DNA of 64,000 nt, taken from Strigops habroptila. Its lineage: Eukaryota; Chordata; Aves; Psittaciformes; Psittacidae. Positions 49,802 to 62,238 of the stretch are shown one piece after another. The notes beneath the pieces were generated by a model. It ran no database searches. It worked only from the letters and a program-made list of their open reading frames with translations, and was not told the origin of the DNA. A program made the position numbers and the translations under genes. The number at the start of each line of letters is the position of its first letter. Positions within the stretch are counted from its first letter, which is position 1. The stretch lies in contig NC_044284.2 of NCBI RefSeq assembly GCF_004027225.2, positions 40,162,420-40,226,419 on the forward strand. The letters run 5' to 3'.

Positions 49802-51762
49802 CCTCTACAGCATGGACAAAATCTGTTCCCTTCTCCATGCCCGCTGCAATTCTCATTCATGCTTTTACAGAACTCGGGAAGCAAGCAGTCTCCTTCCTCT
49901 CCAGCTGCCCTGAAAGCATGTTCTCCTCCTCCTGCCCAATACCAAGCAGCAGCATATAAAAACCTATGGAGGCTCAGAGCTGCTATTAGCATTAATGTGG
50001 TTTTCTCATATGTAATTGAGACTCAATGGATACAGATCCCTAACTTCCACTTTTTTCACCTTGGCAGCAAAGCTAAATATTGCTATTGAAAATATAAAGA
50101 CTCGGTTGGGATTAAACCAAAATTGATGTTTTCCATTGTTCCCCCACATGCAAACACACCTGCCTGCAAAATGTGTTTCTATTTACTCTGCAAACATTTT
50201 CGCTTTGTCAAAAGAAAGGAGATGGAGATAGTTTCCTCTGCCTGGCAGAGCTCAACTGAAATAGGAATACCCCAGGTTTCTGTAAGATACATGATTAATT
50301 TCTTCCCTCAAACCTGAGGGGACATGACCCTCTCTTACTTTACAGGTGTTATTCTGTAGAAGTTGCCAGGCTCTGATATTTTGGCATTCGCTGACTTATA
50401 GTGAAACACTCCACAGCAGGGTAACAAATGGTGACCTGGTGGGACTGGAGCCCCATGGAGCACCCTTGAAGAAAAGGATAATGCTGTTCTGATCTTAAAT
50501 TTGAAAGATATTGGGAGCAGGACCTGTCAGGCTCCTGGGTGGGAGGGAGGGGAAGCAGTCAATGGTCCCCTCACATAGGTCGTGTCACCCAACCTTGCTG
50601 CTTTCTGAATATTTAGAGTTGAAGGGGAAAAAACCCCACCCAATAACCAAATATTGTCAACAACATAAGACATTAGCCCTGCACCTATGTCACATTTACC
50701 TAAAAACACAGCATAAAAGAGGAGAGATGCACCTTGTACTATACTGCAAAAACCTTATCTGTCCTCAGTGACAGCTGGAATGACAAAAGAGTGATAAAGG
50801 AGCTGTAGCAAGATTTGTTGCTCATTTGTAATAACAGTATGAGGTCAGATCAGAACAAAGGTATGAACATCATCTGTAATACTGTGACTTAAGCAGGGGT
50901 GCATTCCCCATCCTAGGTCTTGACTGGCGGGTGGGCCTAAAACAGAGTATTCTGTTTCTCTCTCTCATGCTTGTTCCATGTTCATCCTACCCTACACTGC
51001 TGCTCACTGACCCTTCCCTTCTCTTGTCCTTACCATTACAATAGCAGCATAGCTCACAGAAAGGGCAAAAAGATGCACGATACTGCTTTTTTGGCCCATA
51101 AGTACAGGGAGGTGCCTTCTGTTCTATTAGGGCAGCTGTATTTTTAAATACATCTTCCCTAATACTGCTTTTAAAAGCTTCAGAGTTGCCTGGAAACTAA
51201 ACTTTCCTGAAGGCAGGGTAAAACAGCAAAACACTAATCCCTGGTCTACAAGCTGTCAGATTCCTGTGACAGCTTCTGCTATTGGCTAAGCCATCAAGAA
51301 GACATCATATATATAGGCACTTAACCTCCGTATTTTAGTAGCATACATTCTAGACCTCTTCATAAAAATAAAACCACTTAAAAGTCTATTACTAATGGAA
51401 TGCTTTTACTGTTGACAAATTCCCATCAAGCTCTAGCCATGTTTGCACTGGGTAGTACAAGCATGCCATAAAAGAAGAAAGTCATTCACCACTGGACCGC
51501 AAGGAGAGGAAGAAGTCATTGATCCTTTTGGTGTCACACTGCTCTTCCGGTTTCACACCCTCTCCAAAAAAATATCATGGATGCACTGCTCTGTTAAATC
51601 TGTCTCTCTGTAAGTCAGCACTGCAATCAATGAGTTGTGCTAAATACCAGGCAGTTTTGAACATCCTTGAGGTCAAAACCCAACTCTACAAGGCAAAGTA
51701 AATGCAATCTATAAAACAGCTTTAGCTAGAAATCTAGAGAATCTGGATATACATATAATTAC

Positions 51763-51780
51763 AAAAAAAAAAAAAAAAAA
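51763..51780. repeat. A18 homopolymer
   Basis: A run of 18 A on the plus strand, equal to a U-run in the COP1 transcript. No exon acceptor follows it. Confidence 0.95.
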
Positions 51781-53185
51781 TCAAAAATCAGTGCTTGATT
51801 TTGGGGAAATCACTACTGCTGTCTCCTCTCCTCAATTTGCAAAAGACATGAAAAATAATCTGCTCTCTCTGACATTTCTTTCTGTTCATGCAGAAAAAGA
51901 TAGGTGAACCCTCCAGTTAGTCCCCTCACCCTATCGTTGCCCTTCAAAGTCTGACAGCTCTAGTGATATTCCTCCCTGTGACTGTGGGATAAAAGCTTTC
52001 TCAGATGGTCAGCTCAAGCAGGACAGGGCCATTCTGTCCTGAAACATCCCATAGATGATGCTCCGCTTGATCAGGTCTGTAAAACATTCTCAGCCTCCTC
52101 CTGATTCTACTAAACACTGTCTTATTATCCAGATTTGGTTTAAAGCATTAAAGTTTCTGTGTGTTCTAGGTATGAATTTGCACCCATATAGAATTATAAT
52201 GTTAAAGAAAATAAGAAAAGAGCTGATGAAATATAAACAGTATCAGAAGCCACCAGGGAATCTTCTACTACACAGCTCAGCATAACTTACTAACAGCCTG
52301 AGTACACCTTAAAATGCTCTGCTTTGGCTCCAGTTTTCTAGAGAAAATCGTGTGAAAACACGGGGCAAAGCCAAGCTGGATAATCACTGGCTTGGTAAAA
52401 GACTGCAAGTGTACTTTACGGGACTAGATCTATTCCTGCTGCCCTTGGGTGTTATACACAAGCATACTGAGAACAAAGAATCCCCTGCAGCCCCCCCAGG
52501 TTGCTTGCATTTTCCCCACTGTGTAAGAGGGGCTCACCTCTGGTTTATTCAAGAGGCTTGTAGCCATTCATTCAAACCTTTCACTGTGCGATCTGACAAA
52601 TGCTCATTCCCGTATGACTGAAAACCTACCTAGAACTAAGGCAGTCACATCTGGCTTCGGGGCAGACACATCGAGCCATGTAACTGGACAGAAGCTGCAG
52701 AATGTTATTCTTTAGGGCCTCCATAGCAGACCTTTTGGTCTACCTTGGCTAAAAAGGTAGGACCACAAAACACAACTTCTCTATGTCTACTTTCTAATCC
52801 AAGTATAATCCTAAAAAGGGCCTTCACAGAGCAGATTAATAAATTACCAGAGAACAGATCAGCCAATTCTACTTGAGTTGCTTTCAGGCTGTGGCTAAAC
52901 CCCTCCTAAACATAGCAGTACCATTTGATAGCTTCTGTCACTCGTCAGCTGTGTTTTACTAAAGATTAGTATCCTCAGGGCTCTGCCAGCATCCTTCTCT
53001 ACAGCAGAGCTCTGGTCAGGAGCACACAGAGCACTTTCTAAAAGGAGAATCCACCTGCAGCTTCCCAAAAGCTGTGCAGCTAGCAAGTGCTCCTACCCAT
53101 GCAGGTGAACTTGCACAATGGCCCTGACAAGTGACAGAAAGCAAAGGCTACAAAGTTTTTAGCCTACATAAAAGGCAATACTTAC

Positions 53186-53303
53186 GCAGAGACGATTTCT
53201 TCCCCACTCACAAATTTTGCATAGGAGACTGCCTTGCGATGCCCTTTGAACACCATGATTGGCTGCTTAGTGTTACGGAGATCATAGTAGTGAACACAGT
53301 GAT
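53186..53303 (-). CDS. COP1: COP1 coding exon (WD40 blade; fifth from the end)
   Basis: This 118-bp exon encodes 38 complete codons from [10 protein letters not shown] to SGEEIVS, plus a split codon at each end. The first two bases, AT, complete a GAT (Asp) codon begun in the previous exon. The last two bases, GC, are completed to GCG (Ala) by the next exon. The acceptor is ...CATCTCCAG after a pyrimidine-rich stretch; the donor is GC|GTAAGT. The peptide contains a typical WD40 strand pattern: a YYDLR strand d, then FKGH with the GH dipeptide starting the next blade. It is near-identical to the mammalian COP1 propeller segment. It is the most 5' COP1 exon I could find here; the preceding segment, ending in HLAFGCA in vertebrate COP1, is not recognisable between 53304 and 64000. 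Confidence 0.97.
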
Positions 53304-56300
53304 CTGGAGATGAGAAAGAAAAGGGGCAAAATTTAATCAGTTGGGAAGGATGCATAGGCTTTCTAATAGTTAGCTCACAATAAAAGTCTCGCCTGCAACT
53401 TCCGCTACTCACTTAAAGCCTTACCTAGGATAAACAGTCTGCTTTACAGCAAGGAGTGCTAAAGCAGGCTTCTTAAAATGCCCCCCAAATTCAGTCTGTG
53501 AGGGTGCAAGAGGCCTTTCAAAGAGTTAGCGAGGAGAAAGAGGTGTGTCCACATGTGTGTGCACATACTCCCTGCATGCATCCTCCCACAAACCCCATTA
53601 GGCCCACGTGAAGCCAGCAGCTAACAGGACTCTTGCCTCTCCTGCCTGCTTTCTTGGCTCCCCGCCTAGCCACTCCAGTTGCCTTCTTCAAGTCCCTGCA
53701 CCCCCTTCTGCTTCCTCAAGCTGTCCTCTTTTGGAAAACTGTTGATACTTATATTGGATCTTGGAAAACAGGGATTAAATTTCTCATGCTTACTCTAAGT
53801 GGGTAACCTCCATACTTTTGGTTTTTGCTTCTCTCCTTTGACTTTATTAGCAAGAGAGAATTAGCATTTCTGCTAATGAAAGAAGAAACCAAATTCCAGT
53901 TCTTCTTAAAATTTAATTCACAGATGTGCTGCAGTGACACAATTATATAAAAGGGATCACAACAGAATTAGCAATACATTTTATTTTCTGTGCAACTAAA
54001 TTTCAATTCCCAATAATAATAATAAAAAAAATAAATATATAAAATCCTACCAGACCCAAACATCCCCAGTGCTCTTTCCAGCTCGAGGTTAATAAGCTTC
54101 TCCCTTCCTGACTTTCAGCCTTTAATGCTGAACTTCATTAAATTATTCTCTGCTATTCTGGAAGCACAGGGAGGGAAGGCCACGGACACACAAGGAAACA
54201 AAGCTGGACATCTTTCTCACCAAGCAAATTGAGACACCCAGACGTCAGCTGAAAACTGCTTTGACCCTCCTCCCACTGAAATAAACACCCTACCAATGGA
54301 AGTTTATTACAAAGATTACATAGAAATGAATTTAAATGCCAATAGCTATGGTTATTTTTGTATTTTACAGCGTCTCAAAGCAGGCTCTCAGCCATACAAA
54401 CACCACCCAGCTGTCTCAAAATCCCATGTGGTTTGAGAGATAACTGGATTTACATCAGTCAGGCTATAGCAACCACCATCAGACTGGCAAGGGTAGCTTC
54501 TCCCCTGCATTAACAGACTAATGGTGGCTATGGCAGGACAGGGGGTATCAGAAACACCACCTGTAGAACAGGTAAGCAGGGAAGTCAACTTCCCCTCTAA
54601 CTGCTTCCAGAGTCTTGTTCTCTGTGTAACATGATGGGCTCAGAGACTTCTCCAGCAGATGCTCCAAACAGCCACACCAAGTTTTCTTTACCACTTAGAC
54701 TTAACTGTTGAATTACCCTATTGCATCAAAACCCAGCAGCTACTGCACCCATTACTACTAACATTGAAATTGGGAAGTGTTGTACCCCCCCAAGCACTCT
54801 TTCAAACACCCTGTTTCTTCCACCTCTGAGATATTAACCCTCCAGAAACCCAACACTTATAAACCCAAATCCCAGTGCATTCCTACCATTTGGATATTTT
54901 AATTAGCTGTAGAACAAGATGATGTTGCAACAGGCTTATTCCATACAAGTGTAAAATTTCAATGGGACTTTGAATTAAGCATTAACACTCTTCAGATTTG
55001 GGCATCCTGGTCCCACAATTTTAATCTCTGAAAAACTTAAGCCAAAAAACTCCACATTTTCTCATCTGGCCAGCAGACCTGCTGCAGAGCTCCAAAACAG
55101 TTAACTGGCTGTTGTGATTTTAGTGAGCAGAACGATTCTAGCAGGGCTTTCTATTAGGAGCCAGTTAGTGGGTAAGGCTTTCAAGTCTATTTTTGCTTAC
55201 AGTTTCAAACTCCTCTCCAGCTGGCCAGTCACTAGGATACCTTTCGAGCAGCAGATTTTATCTTTCAGAGAGTGGCACTAAGAGGGGTACCTGCAGATGG
55301 CTGCATGTGAGCAACTGGAGCAATGCAGAGAGGAAAAAGTGACAGCAGGAAAGACAAGTCCATTTGCAGAACAGACACATGAAGTTGCACTCACCTTCTA
55401 AATATCGCAATAAACAGCTCAAAGCCTGCCGGCATCTGGCCCAGCACTGCATGTGCCTCTCAGCATTGGCAGGGCAATCAATCACTGTCTGCTCCGATCA
55501 CAGCGTCCAAGGGAATGGGCAAGGCCAGTGGGTTCTAAAATTAGCCACTTAATTATTAATTGATTATTTCAGCAGCCAAATTGTTGATGCCCAATTGAGT
55601 TGTGTGTGGTTTGTTTTTTTTTTTAATTCAATTGAAGCAGCTATTTAAGTAGATACATGAAGATGAACACTCACTGCATTCATTAAAATCAGAACAGGTG
55701 GTCATGTTTTACAATTAAAGAGATACCGTCTCTTGTAGGCCATATGGACTTTCCAAAAACATGATAAAAATGCCATCTGCTGAGGAAGCCAAGAGCCCAA
55801 AAATTAAGCTAAGTGAGAAAAATACAACTCCCAGGTACCCTGGCACCAGCCTTGCCTGGTGAAGTTTGATGAGCTGAAATTGTCTGCAATGGGCAGTATC
55901 CCAGGCACGCCAGGAAGCCCAAGGCAAGGTGGGAGCGTGCTCTGGAAAGCTCAGAAAATAAATTGGTCCTAAGAGGCAGCTGAAGGTAAGGAAAAGAGTG
56001 GGTATTGAGGGGAATCAAACACTTCCCAAATTCTGCAAAACACTGTAAAGCTCATCCAGTATCCCACCCCTGGCTCCTGCCCTTGGCATCCTTGGGATAC
56101 CATGGAGCATATGCCACCACTAACCACTGATGCACAGGGGTATTTGCTTCTTGTTTTGCTCCTCAAACATGAGCATTAAAATCATCATTCGGCAATTTAT
56201 TTTTTTTACAGTTGTACAGTTTCCACTCTAACCAGGAAGCTCACTTAGAACAATTTCAACTTGGAAATGACATTTCCACAGTTAAAAGCCTCATGCCTAC

Positions 56301-57023
56301 CTAACCCTTGGGCAGCAGCATCTCACTGCTTTACTTTTTCTTCTGTGTTCAGGCTTAATTGAAATATATATGAGATAATGGGAAAGAACATGTATATATA
56401 CCTTAACAAATTAAACACTCCGAAGCAATTCTCATCTAGTTCAATGTCACTGCAGAAGCTGAGCACGACAGAACTCTGCTGCTGTGCCTTCTGAATTCAG
56501 ATGTTTGCTGGCAGGCTGTATTTTATTAAATATGCATTTTTTTTAAAGTTATCTCGGAAGGCGAAAAAGGGCAGCTAAGCTCTGCCACTGCTGCTGAGAT
56601 CTCTGACCACAAGCCTGAGTTTTAAATAGCTCTTCTCCAGATTGCTCAAGAACTGCTTACTTCCTTTAAGATGCTGCCACTTTCACCTTTGAGCTGTCTG
56701 GTGACAGCTTATCAAGAATTCAGACTTTTCCAAACTTCTGAAAGATCTCACCACCTCTTCAGTAAATATAACCTGCATCAGCAAAGGATGGCATCCCTCA
56801 TTGCTTGGCAGCTCATAAATTCACAAGACTCTCGCTGGCAGGAGCAGGGCAAAAGGGAAGGATGTTTTTGTTATATAAAAGGTGAAGTGATCAGCACCTT
56901 CTCAATCTTGGTCCTCAGACTCAGCTTGATTTAGAGGTTAAGGATGCAGCAAATGAACTAATGATGTGGTTACATGACCTTAGAAAGTTAGGTTAAAAAC
57001 TTCCCCCACACCCCACCCTTCAA

Positions 57024-57061
57024 GGGGGGGGGGAAAAAAAAAAAAAAAAAAAAAAAAAAAA
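57024..57061. repeat. G10-A28 compound homopolymer
   Basis: Ten G followed directly by 28 A on the plus strand, preceded by a C-rich stretch. In the COP1 transcript this is U28 followed by C10. Confidence 0.95.
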
Positions 57062-57827
57062 GGAGAGCTGGGAATTGCTAATGCAAATGAAGCCAGCAGC
57101 ATCTTAAGTAATTTCAGAGTTGTTCAGGAAGACTGAATTGCTCTTGGATTTTTGGTTGTTTAAACAACAACAAAAGAAGAACAAAGTCCTTTTTTGACAG
57201 AAGTGATTTTCCTTACACTTTGATATGTTAATAAAATTCTTAGGCTCAACATCACCTATTGCAAAACTTTTACTATATAGTGACAAGTAGCAGCTCCGGA
57301 AAGAGTATGCAAGTAGTTAGGAAAGAGCGTCACAGCAGCAGTTTATCTTTCACTGAGTACTGGTATGTGCAGGGTAGCAGCAGACAGAAACCAGGGAGCA
57401 AAGCAATCCAGCTCTCCAGGTACCCAGCAATTCCAAGTAATATTCATCTTCCAGGACATGTGCTTCACTCACCTTCACCATGAGCATTAACCAGCATGAG
57501 CTAACTCGAAAGAACCCCCCAGGCTTTTTTCAACCAATAACCACTTACTTGAAGGGATATCAAGCCAAGGACAGCAAAACAAAAATTTAGCTGCAATGCA
57601 ACAGTTTTATATTCAATGAATGTAACTACTAGAAAGCCTCAAGAGCTGCATACAAAGGTTATGTAGCTCTCCTCTGGAAAACTGACTTGCTGGAGAATCA
57701 ATGACCATTTCTCTTATTTCAATCATTTAGAAATGTCTATTTCTCAACTGTTCAATATTTAGATTATTGATCCATTCAAAAAAAAAAAAAAGTAATTTAC
57801 ATTACTTGGATTTTTCAGTGGATTTTT

Positions 57828-57853
57828 AAGTAGACTTAAGAATAAGTCTACTT
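57828..57853. repeat. 11-bp inverted repeat (hairpin)
   Basis: AAGTAGACTTA and TAAGTCTACTT are exact reverse complements separated by 4 nt. The stem is short and AT-rich. No T-run or gene end adjoins it in a way that suggests a function. Confidence 0.85.
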
Positions 57854-59595
57854 GCTACTTACTTACTAGTGCTTGCTACTACATGTCAGCTGAATGTTAC
57901 TGCCAAGATGCCTGTATTCAAAACCAAAGTAGTAGGGCAGCAAGCCAAACTTGTCTTTTAGAAGTCTCCTGTTGTCAAAAGACATTTTGGACTTTTTTTT
58001 CCCCCCCCTCACCAAGTAAAAGAGATCTTCAATATCAAGCTTAGAGGTCAAGCTCGTTTCATGTATTAATGCTCTGGCTACAGCCTGCAGTCCTGCATCC
58101 CTCACCTTCATCTATTTGTTTTCCTCCATACAAACTTCAAGCATGGATCAAGGCTGCCTGTTTTCACCAGTGAAACTGTACATTGGTAGTAAGAACAAAA
58201 GATATTTATAGTTTGAGGGGTGTATTTAAATGAATTGTTCAATGAGATTTAAACTGAGTCAGAGCAAGTTTGGTGCACAATATGCCTGCTCACATCCAAT
58301 TAGGTTATTCTGAAGAAACAAAGAGAGCAATAAAATAGCAGGGCACAATAAAAGCCCACAAAAATACCTTTCAGCAAAAAGATGAGGCATGATTTTGTGG
58401 CACTTAATTTTTACTTTTATTGGTTTCAGAGATCCTGAAGATCTCCTGAAGATCATTCAGAGATCCTCCACTGCTCAATACATATTGATGGCATTAGTTA
58501 AAATTCAACTATCGATATTTAAACAACTACCTATAGAAAATGATATCTACTTCTACTAGTTTTCTCTCTGTATACTTTGTGTAAGCAAGATTACTCAGTA
58601 CACAGAGTAGACAGAATAAAGGCTTCAGAGCTACCCAGAAGTGCATCTAGGCAACTTGTTTAGCAGGAAAATATAATCATATCCTTATTCCTTCAAGTGT
58701 CCAGAGCCAATAGTTCAAACCAAAGCTTGTGTTTCAAGTGTCTCTGGGTGAAAGGAAAGAGTACATATTGTCATTTTTCTAAGTGGTATGCCATGAGGGA
58801 GAGGGCAAGCTGTCTTAATGACTTTTTATTGAACATAGATAAACAAGCAGTAGAACAGAACTTTAACATCAAGAGGGGTTAGACAAAAGTCTCTTTCAGC
58901 CAGGCTCAGTGCGATTTTTTGCTACAGGAGGGGAAGGTTGCATCCTCAGAGATAAAGCCTTTGGCTAGACTGAAAATGGAAAGAGAATCAGGAGGCTCAT
59001 ATGAAACCTCAGTTCCCACCATTAAAAACTTTTATTCTTCTGTTACTGAGGAGTAAGAGGAAGGAGATAAAAAGGAGCAACATCCTGATTTAAAAATAAA
59101 CTCAATGTGCTATACTGCACTGTCTTGCAGTACACTGAAGATGACATGGCATATTAGATGCCTTGCTCCTTACAGAAACCTGAACAACAGCCAGATAAGC
59201 AAGTGCTGCTCTTTCTCAAAGACCTGAGAAAAGACAGACAGCTGCTATCAGAACCCAAACCTTGAAGTCAAAATGCTTTAAAATAGTTTTCCTTTAATTT
59301 CAGAGGAGATCTATAAAAGCCTCAGCACTCTCCTGGTCTTGTAGCCATCTATCAAACTGCATACTTAAAGAATAACGAAAAAGCTATTAATAAGAAAGTG
59401 AAACTTCTCCAGTGGATCTTCTACATACCTCCACAACAGGAAACAGAGCCTCACTGCAAAAGCAGCTATATCACCAAAGGCTAGTCAAAGACAACTCAGG
59501 ATTTAATTATGACGAAGCCCAAACTGAAACTTAATCCTACTTAAGAGTGCAATTTCTGTTAGAAACCCATTTTTGCTCAAGGGTCCTGAAAACTG

Positions 59596-59742
59596 TAGAA
59601 TAACATAGGTTGGAAGTGACTCTGGAATCCACTGAGTCCAACTTCCCACTCAAGGAAGGGACAACTGCAAAGTTGGATTCAACTTCCTAGTTAAATAATT
59701 GTGCTCAAGGGTCCTATTCAGTCAGGCTCTGAGCATTTCCAA
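59596..59742 (-). mobile_element. Old CR1 LINE 3' fragment
   Basis: AGAATAACATAGGTTGGAAGTGACTCTGGAATCC, then GAGTCCAACTTCC...CTCAAGG and GTCCTATTCAGTCAGGCTCTGAGCATTTCC, follow the reverse complement of an older CR1 subfamily's 3' end. It is diverged and 5'-truncated. Confidence 0.8.
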
Positions 59743-62222
59743 AAAACAGAGATCTTCTTCATCTTAGATACCTTGAAAAATACTCTTGTGTTAAAGGATT
59801 AGGGAGTAGGTTTTTTTTTTAATCCAAATTTGTTTAAGCTATTTGCTATTGACATAAAGAAAGGCATTAGCCCACCTCTCAGCATTACAATATTAATGTT
59901 TAGGTTTTGTTTTGCTGCTTCTCAGATCTTTCAGGTTTTGTAGACCTATTCCCACATGATGGGGGTGGCATGAAGCACTGCCATACAACCTTAGTTCTCC
60001 TTTAATTTTACTTTTTTTTCTACTAGTAAAAAAGAAAATTCAGAACTGCTGAACTTTAACTGTTGCCCAATCTGTAATACCAAACAATAGCATTTAGAGA
60101 TTTTCATGTGACTGAGGTGGCTTTGTTCAAAAAGTTTATGCTGGTGATTTAATCTCCCTTGTGGCAGAGAGACAGCCTGGAGTTTAAGCATCCATATGTG
60201 GGTCTTGCTCTGGAGAGAACATTGGGGACACAGGACAGTTGAACACTCCACTTTTGGTAATAATTCAGCTCAACAAGAGAGGTGAACCTTCATGCAGGGA
60301 CCACCAAAAAAACCAAACCAAAAAACTATTTTTAATCTTTGATCTCTTCCAGGGCAGAAAATGTATAAAGGGGAAAAAAGGGCTTTATTATAGCAATAGC
60401 AATGCAGGGTGGCATTTGGGTATTCGACAAAGAACAGTGAGGAAGCCTTCCAGCCAACAAAGCATTGTGAGGAGATTTATTTCACTTGACAGAGTAATAC
60501 AGATCAGTAATATGATCAGCACAGGCTTTGGCCTATCACAAGCCATTTCAGGGAGAGAAAACAGTGTGATAGTTGCCACCACATAAAGGAAACAGATACT
60601 CAAAGAAAAGAAAAGACAACACATTAGGGATGAGAAACAAAGTGGACTTGAATTCAAGGGAACAAAGCCCCGCATCAAAAATTAGCACAAGAATTTTCTG
60701 AAGAAGAAATTAAATATCATCAACAACAGTGAGCTCACATTAGGGCCCTCTTTACAAACTACTTCCCTTACTGTAAGGGCTTAATACAGCCTGAAGCAAA
60801 GAACCTTTGACAGACAAAACTACCCTGAGCATTTTGCTGAAGAATGCAGTGTGCTGTTTTCCAGTGCTGGACAACAAATCACAGGAGGAGGAGAGAGAAG
60901 AAATAAATCCATTTCACCCAGACAGCTCCCTGTAGAACACTGCAGTGCAGGTAAAGCTAATTGACTTTTTTTTTTTTTTTAATTTTTCCTGCCTCCACCT
61001 TCCCTTAAAAAACACCCAAACAACCAACAAATCATCCAATAAAACAAGAAAATTTTATCGCAAAAGCCCTTGTGACAGGCACATTAAAACGTTTGCTGGA
61101 TATGGCTTTGTATTCACAATTTTCTGTTCCAGCAGAAATTGCAAGTACTTTGTTTCTATAACTAAGATAAAAATTACACATTTAATGCATTTGCCGTTTC
61201 CTCCTCTTTCTACCTGGAGTTCCCTTTGCAGTAAAGAAACAGTTTCTTTCCGAATAACCATTTTCTGCTGCCCTGGGGGAATCTCAGCAATCTCTTCCAG
61301 AAGCAACACACTGGCCCACAGCAGCGAACTTGAACAATGCCCTTATTTTATATTTCATATTTGTGCCCAAGATGATCTGCATGCAGTACTTCATTCATAT
61401 TTGCTATCTGCCTAGACAAGTGGTCTCATACACCATTGTACCAAACTCCTGCACACCCTGTCTTCATAGGTGTCAAACATTCAACAGCTACTCAAAAGGG
61501 ACTGAACTTTGGAAAACCATTCAGTAGATATTTTCCTTGCAGGTCAAAGCCTCCCCCACATGCTCTTCCCTTACAGCATGCTCTGAAGACTATAAAAGAT
61601 TAAGCAAAGTCTGTATGATTTATTTTACTGGTGGCGAAATTTTAAACAAAACCAACCAACCAAACAAGCTAAAACAAACAAAAAACCCCCCTACCTCTCC
61701 CCCCATCCCCAAACCTTTTAAGTGAGGAAGCCACAGAGCCTGTGATGTTAGCAAGGAGATGAAAGAAAGTTCTAAAGCAGAGGAAGGCACATGGGTATTT
61801 GGGGATGACAACTCAATCTCATTTTCCTTCACTGCAATACAGATGATGGGCAACAGCCTCCAAAAATCATACTTGGAGAATCCAACACAAATCCAGCCCA
61901 GGTTTTCATTTAAATGAAGGAAGAGCACAGCTTTGAGAAGGAAAATGCCTAACAGTGTTCTGGTTAGCAGGTGACAAAGGAAGCAACATGAGAAAGGTTC
62001 ACTCCATGAAAACTGAATTAAAGAGACCTGAAGTTAGATTGAGCATGTCTGGTAGCCTCAGTTTAATCTCTAGCAAAACCAACAGTGCAATAACCACCTT
62101 CTATCAAGGAAAGGCTCAGGGTTGTGACAGCAGAAGGTTTCAGGTTAGCACTTGAAATATTTTGACAGGGAAGACTATACCCAGCTTCAGCCAGTGATTT
62201 GCATCTCTAACACCAAATCTAC

Positions 62223-62238
62223 TTTTTTTTTTTTTTTT
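62223..62238. repeat. T16 homopolymer
   Basis: A run of 16 T on the plus strand followed by an A and a further T-rich stretch. Nothing else is attached to it. Confidence 0.9.

Noticed and set aside
57866..58111. 81-codon minus-strand frame that looked like a possible upstream COP1 exon
   Set aside because: It contains no WD40, RING or coiled-coil segment of COP1, and the lysine-rich part comes from a C/T homopolymer region.
61055..61309. 84-codon minus-strand frame with protein-like composition
   Set aside because: No match to COP1 or any family I recognise, and no flanking splice sites that keep frame.
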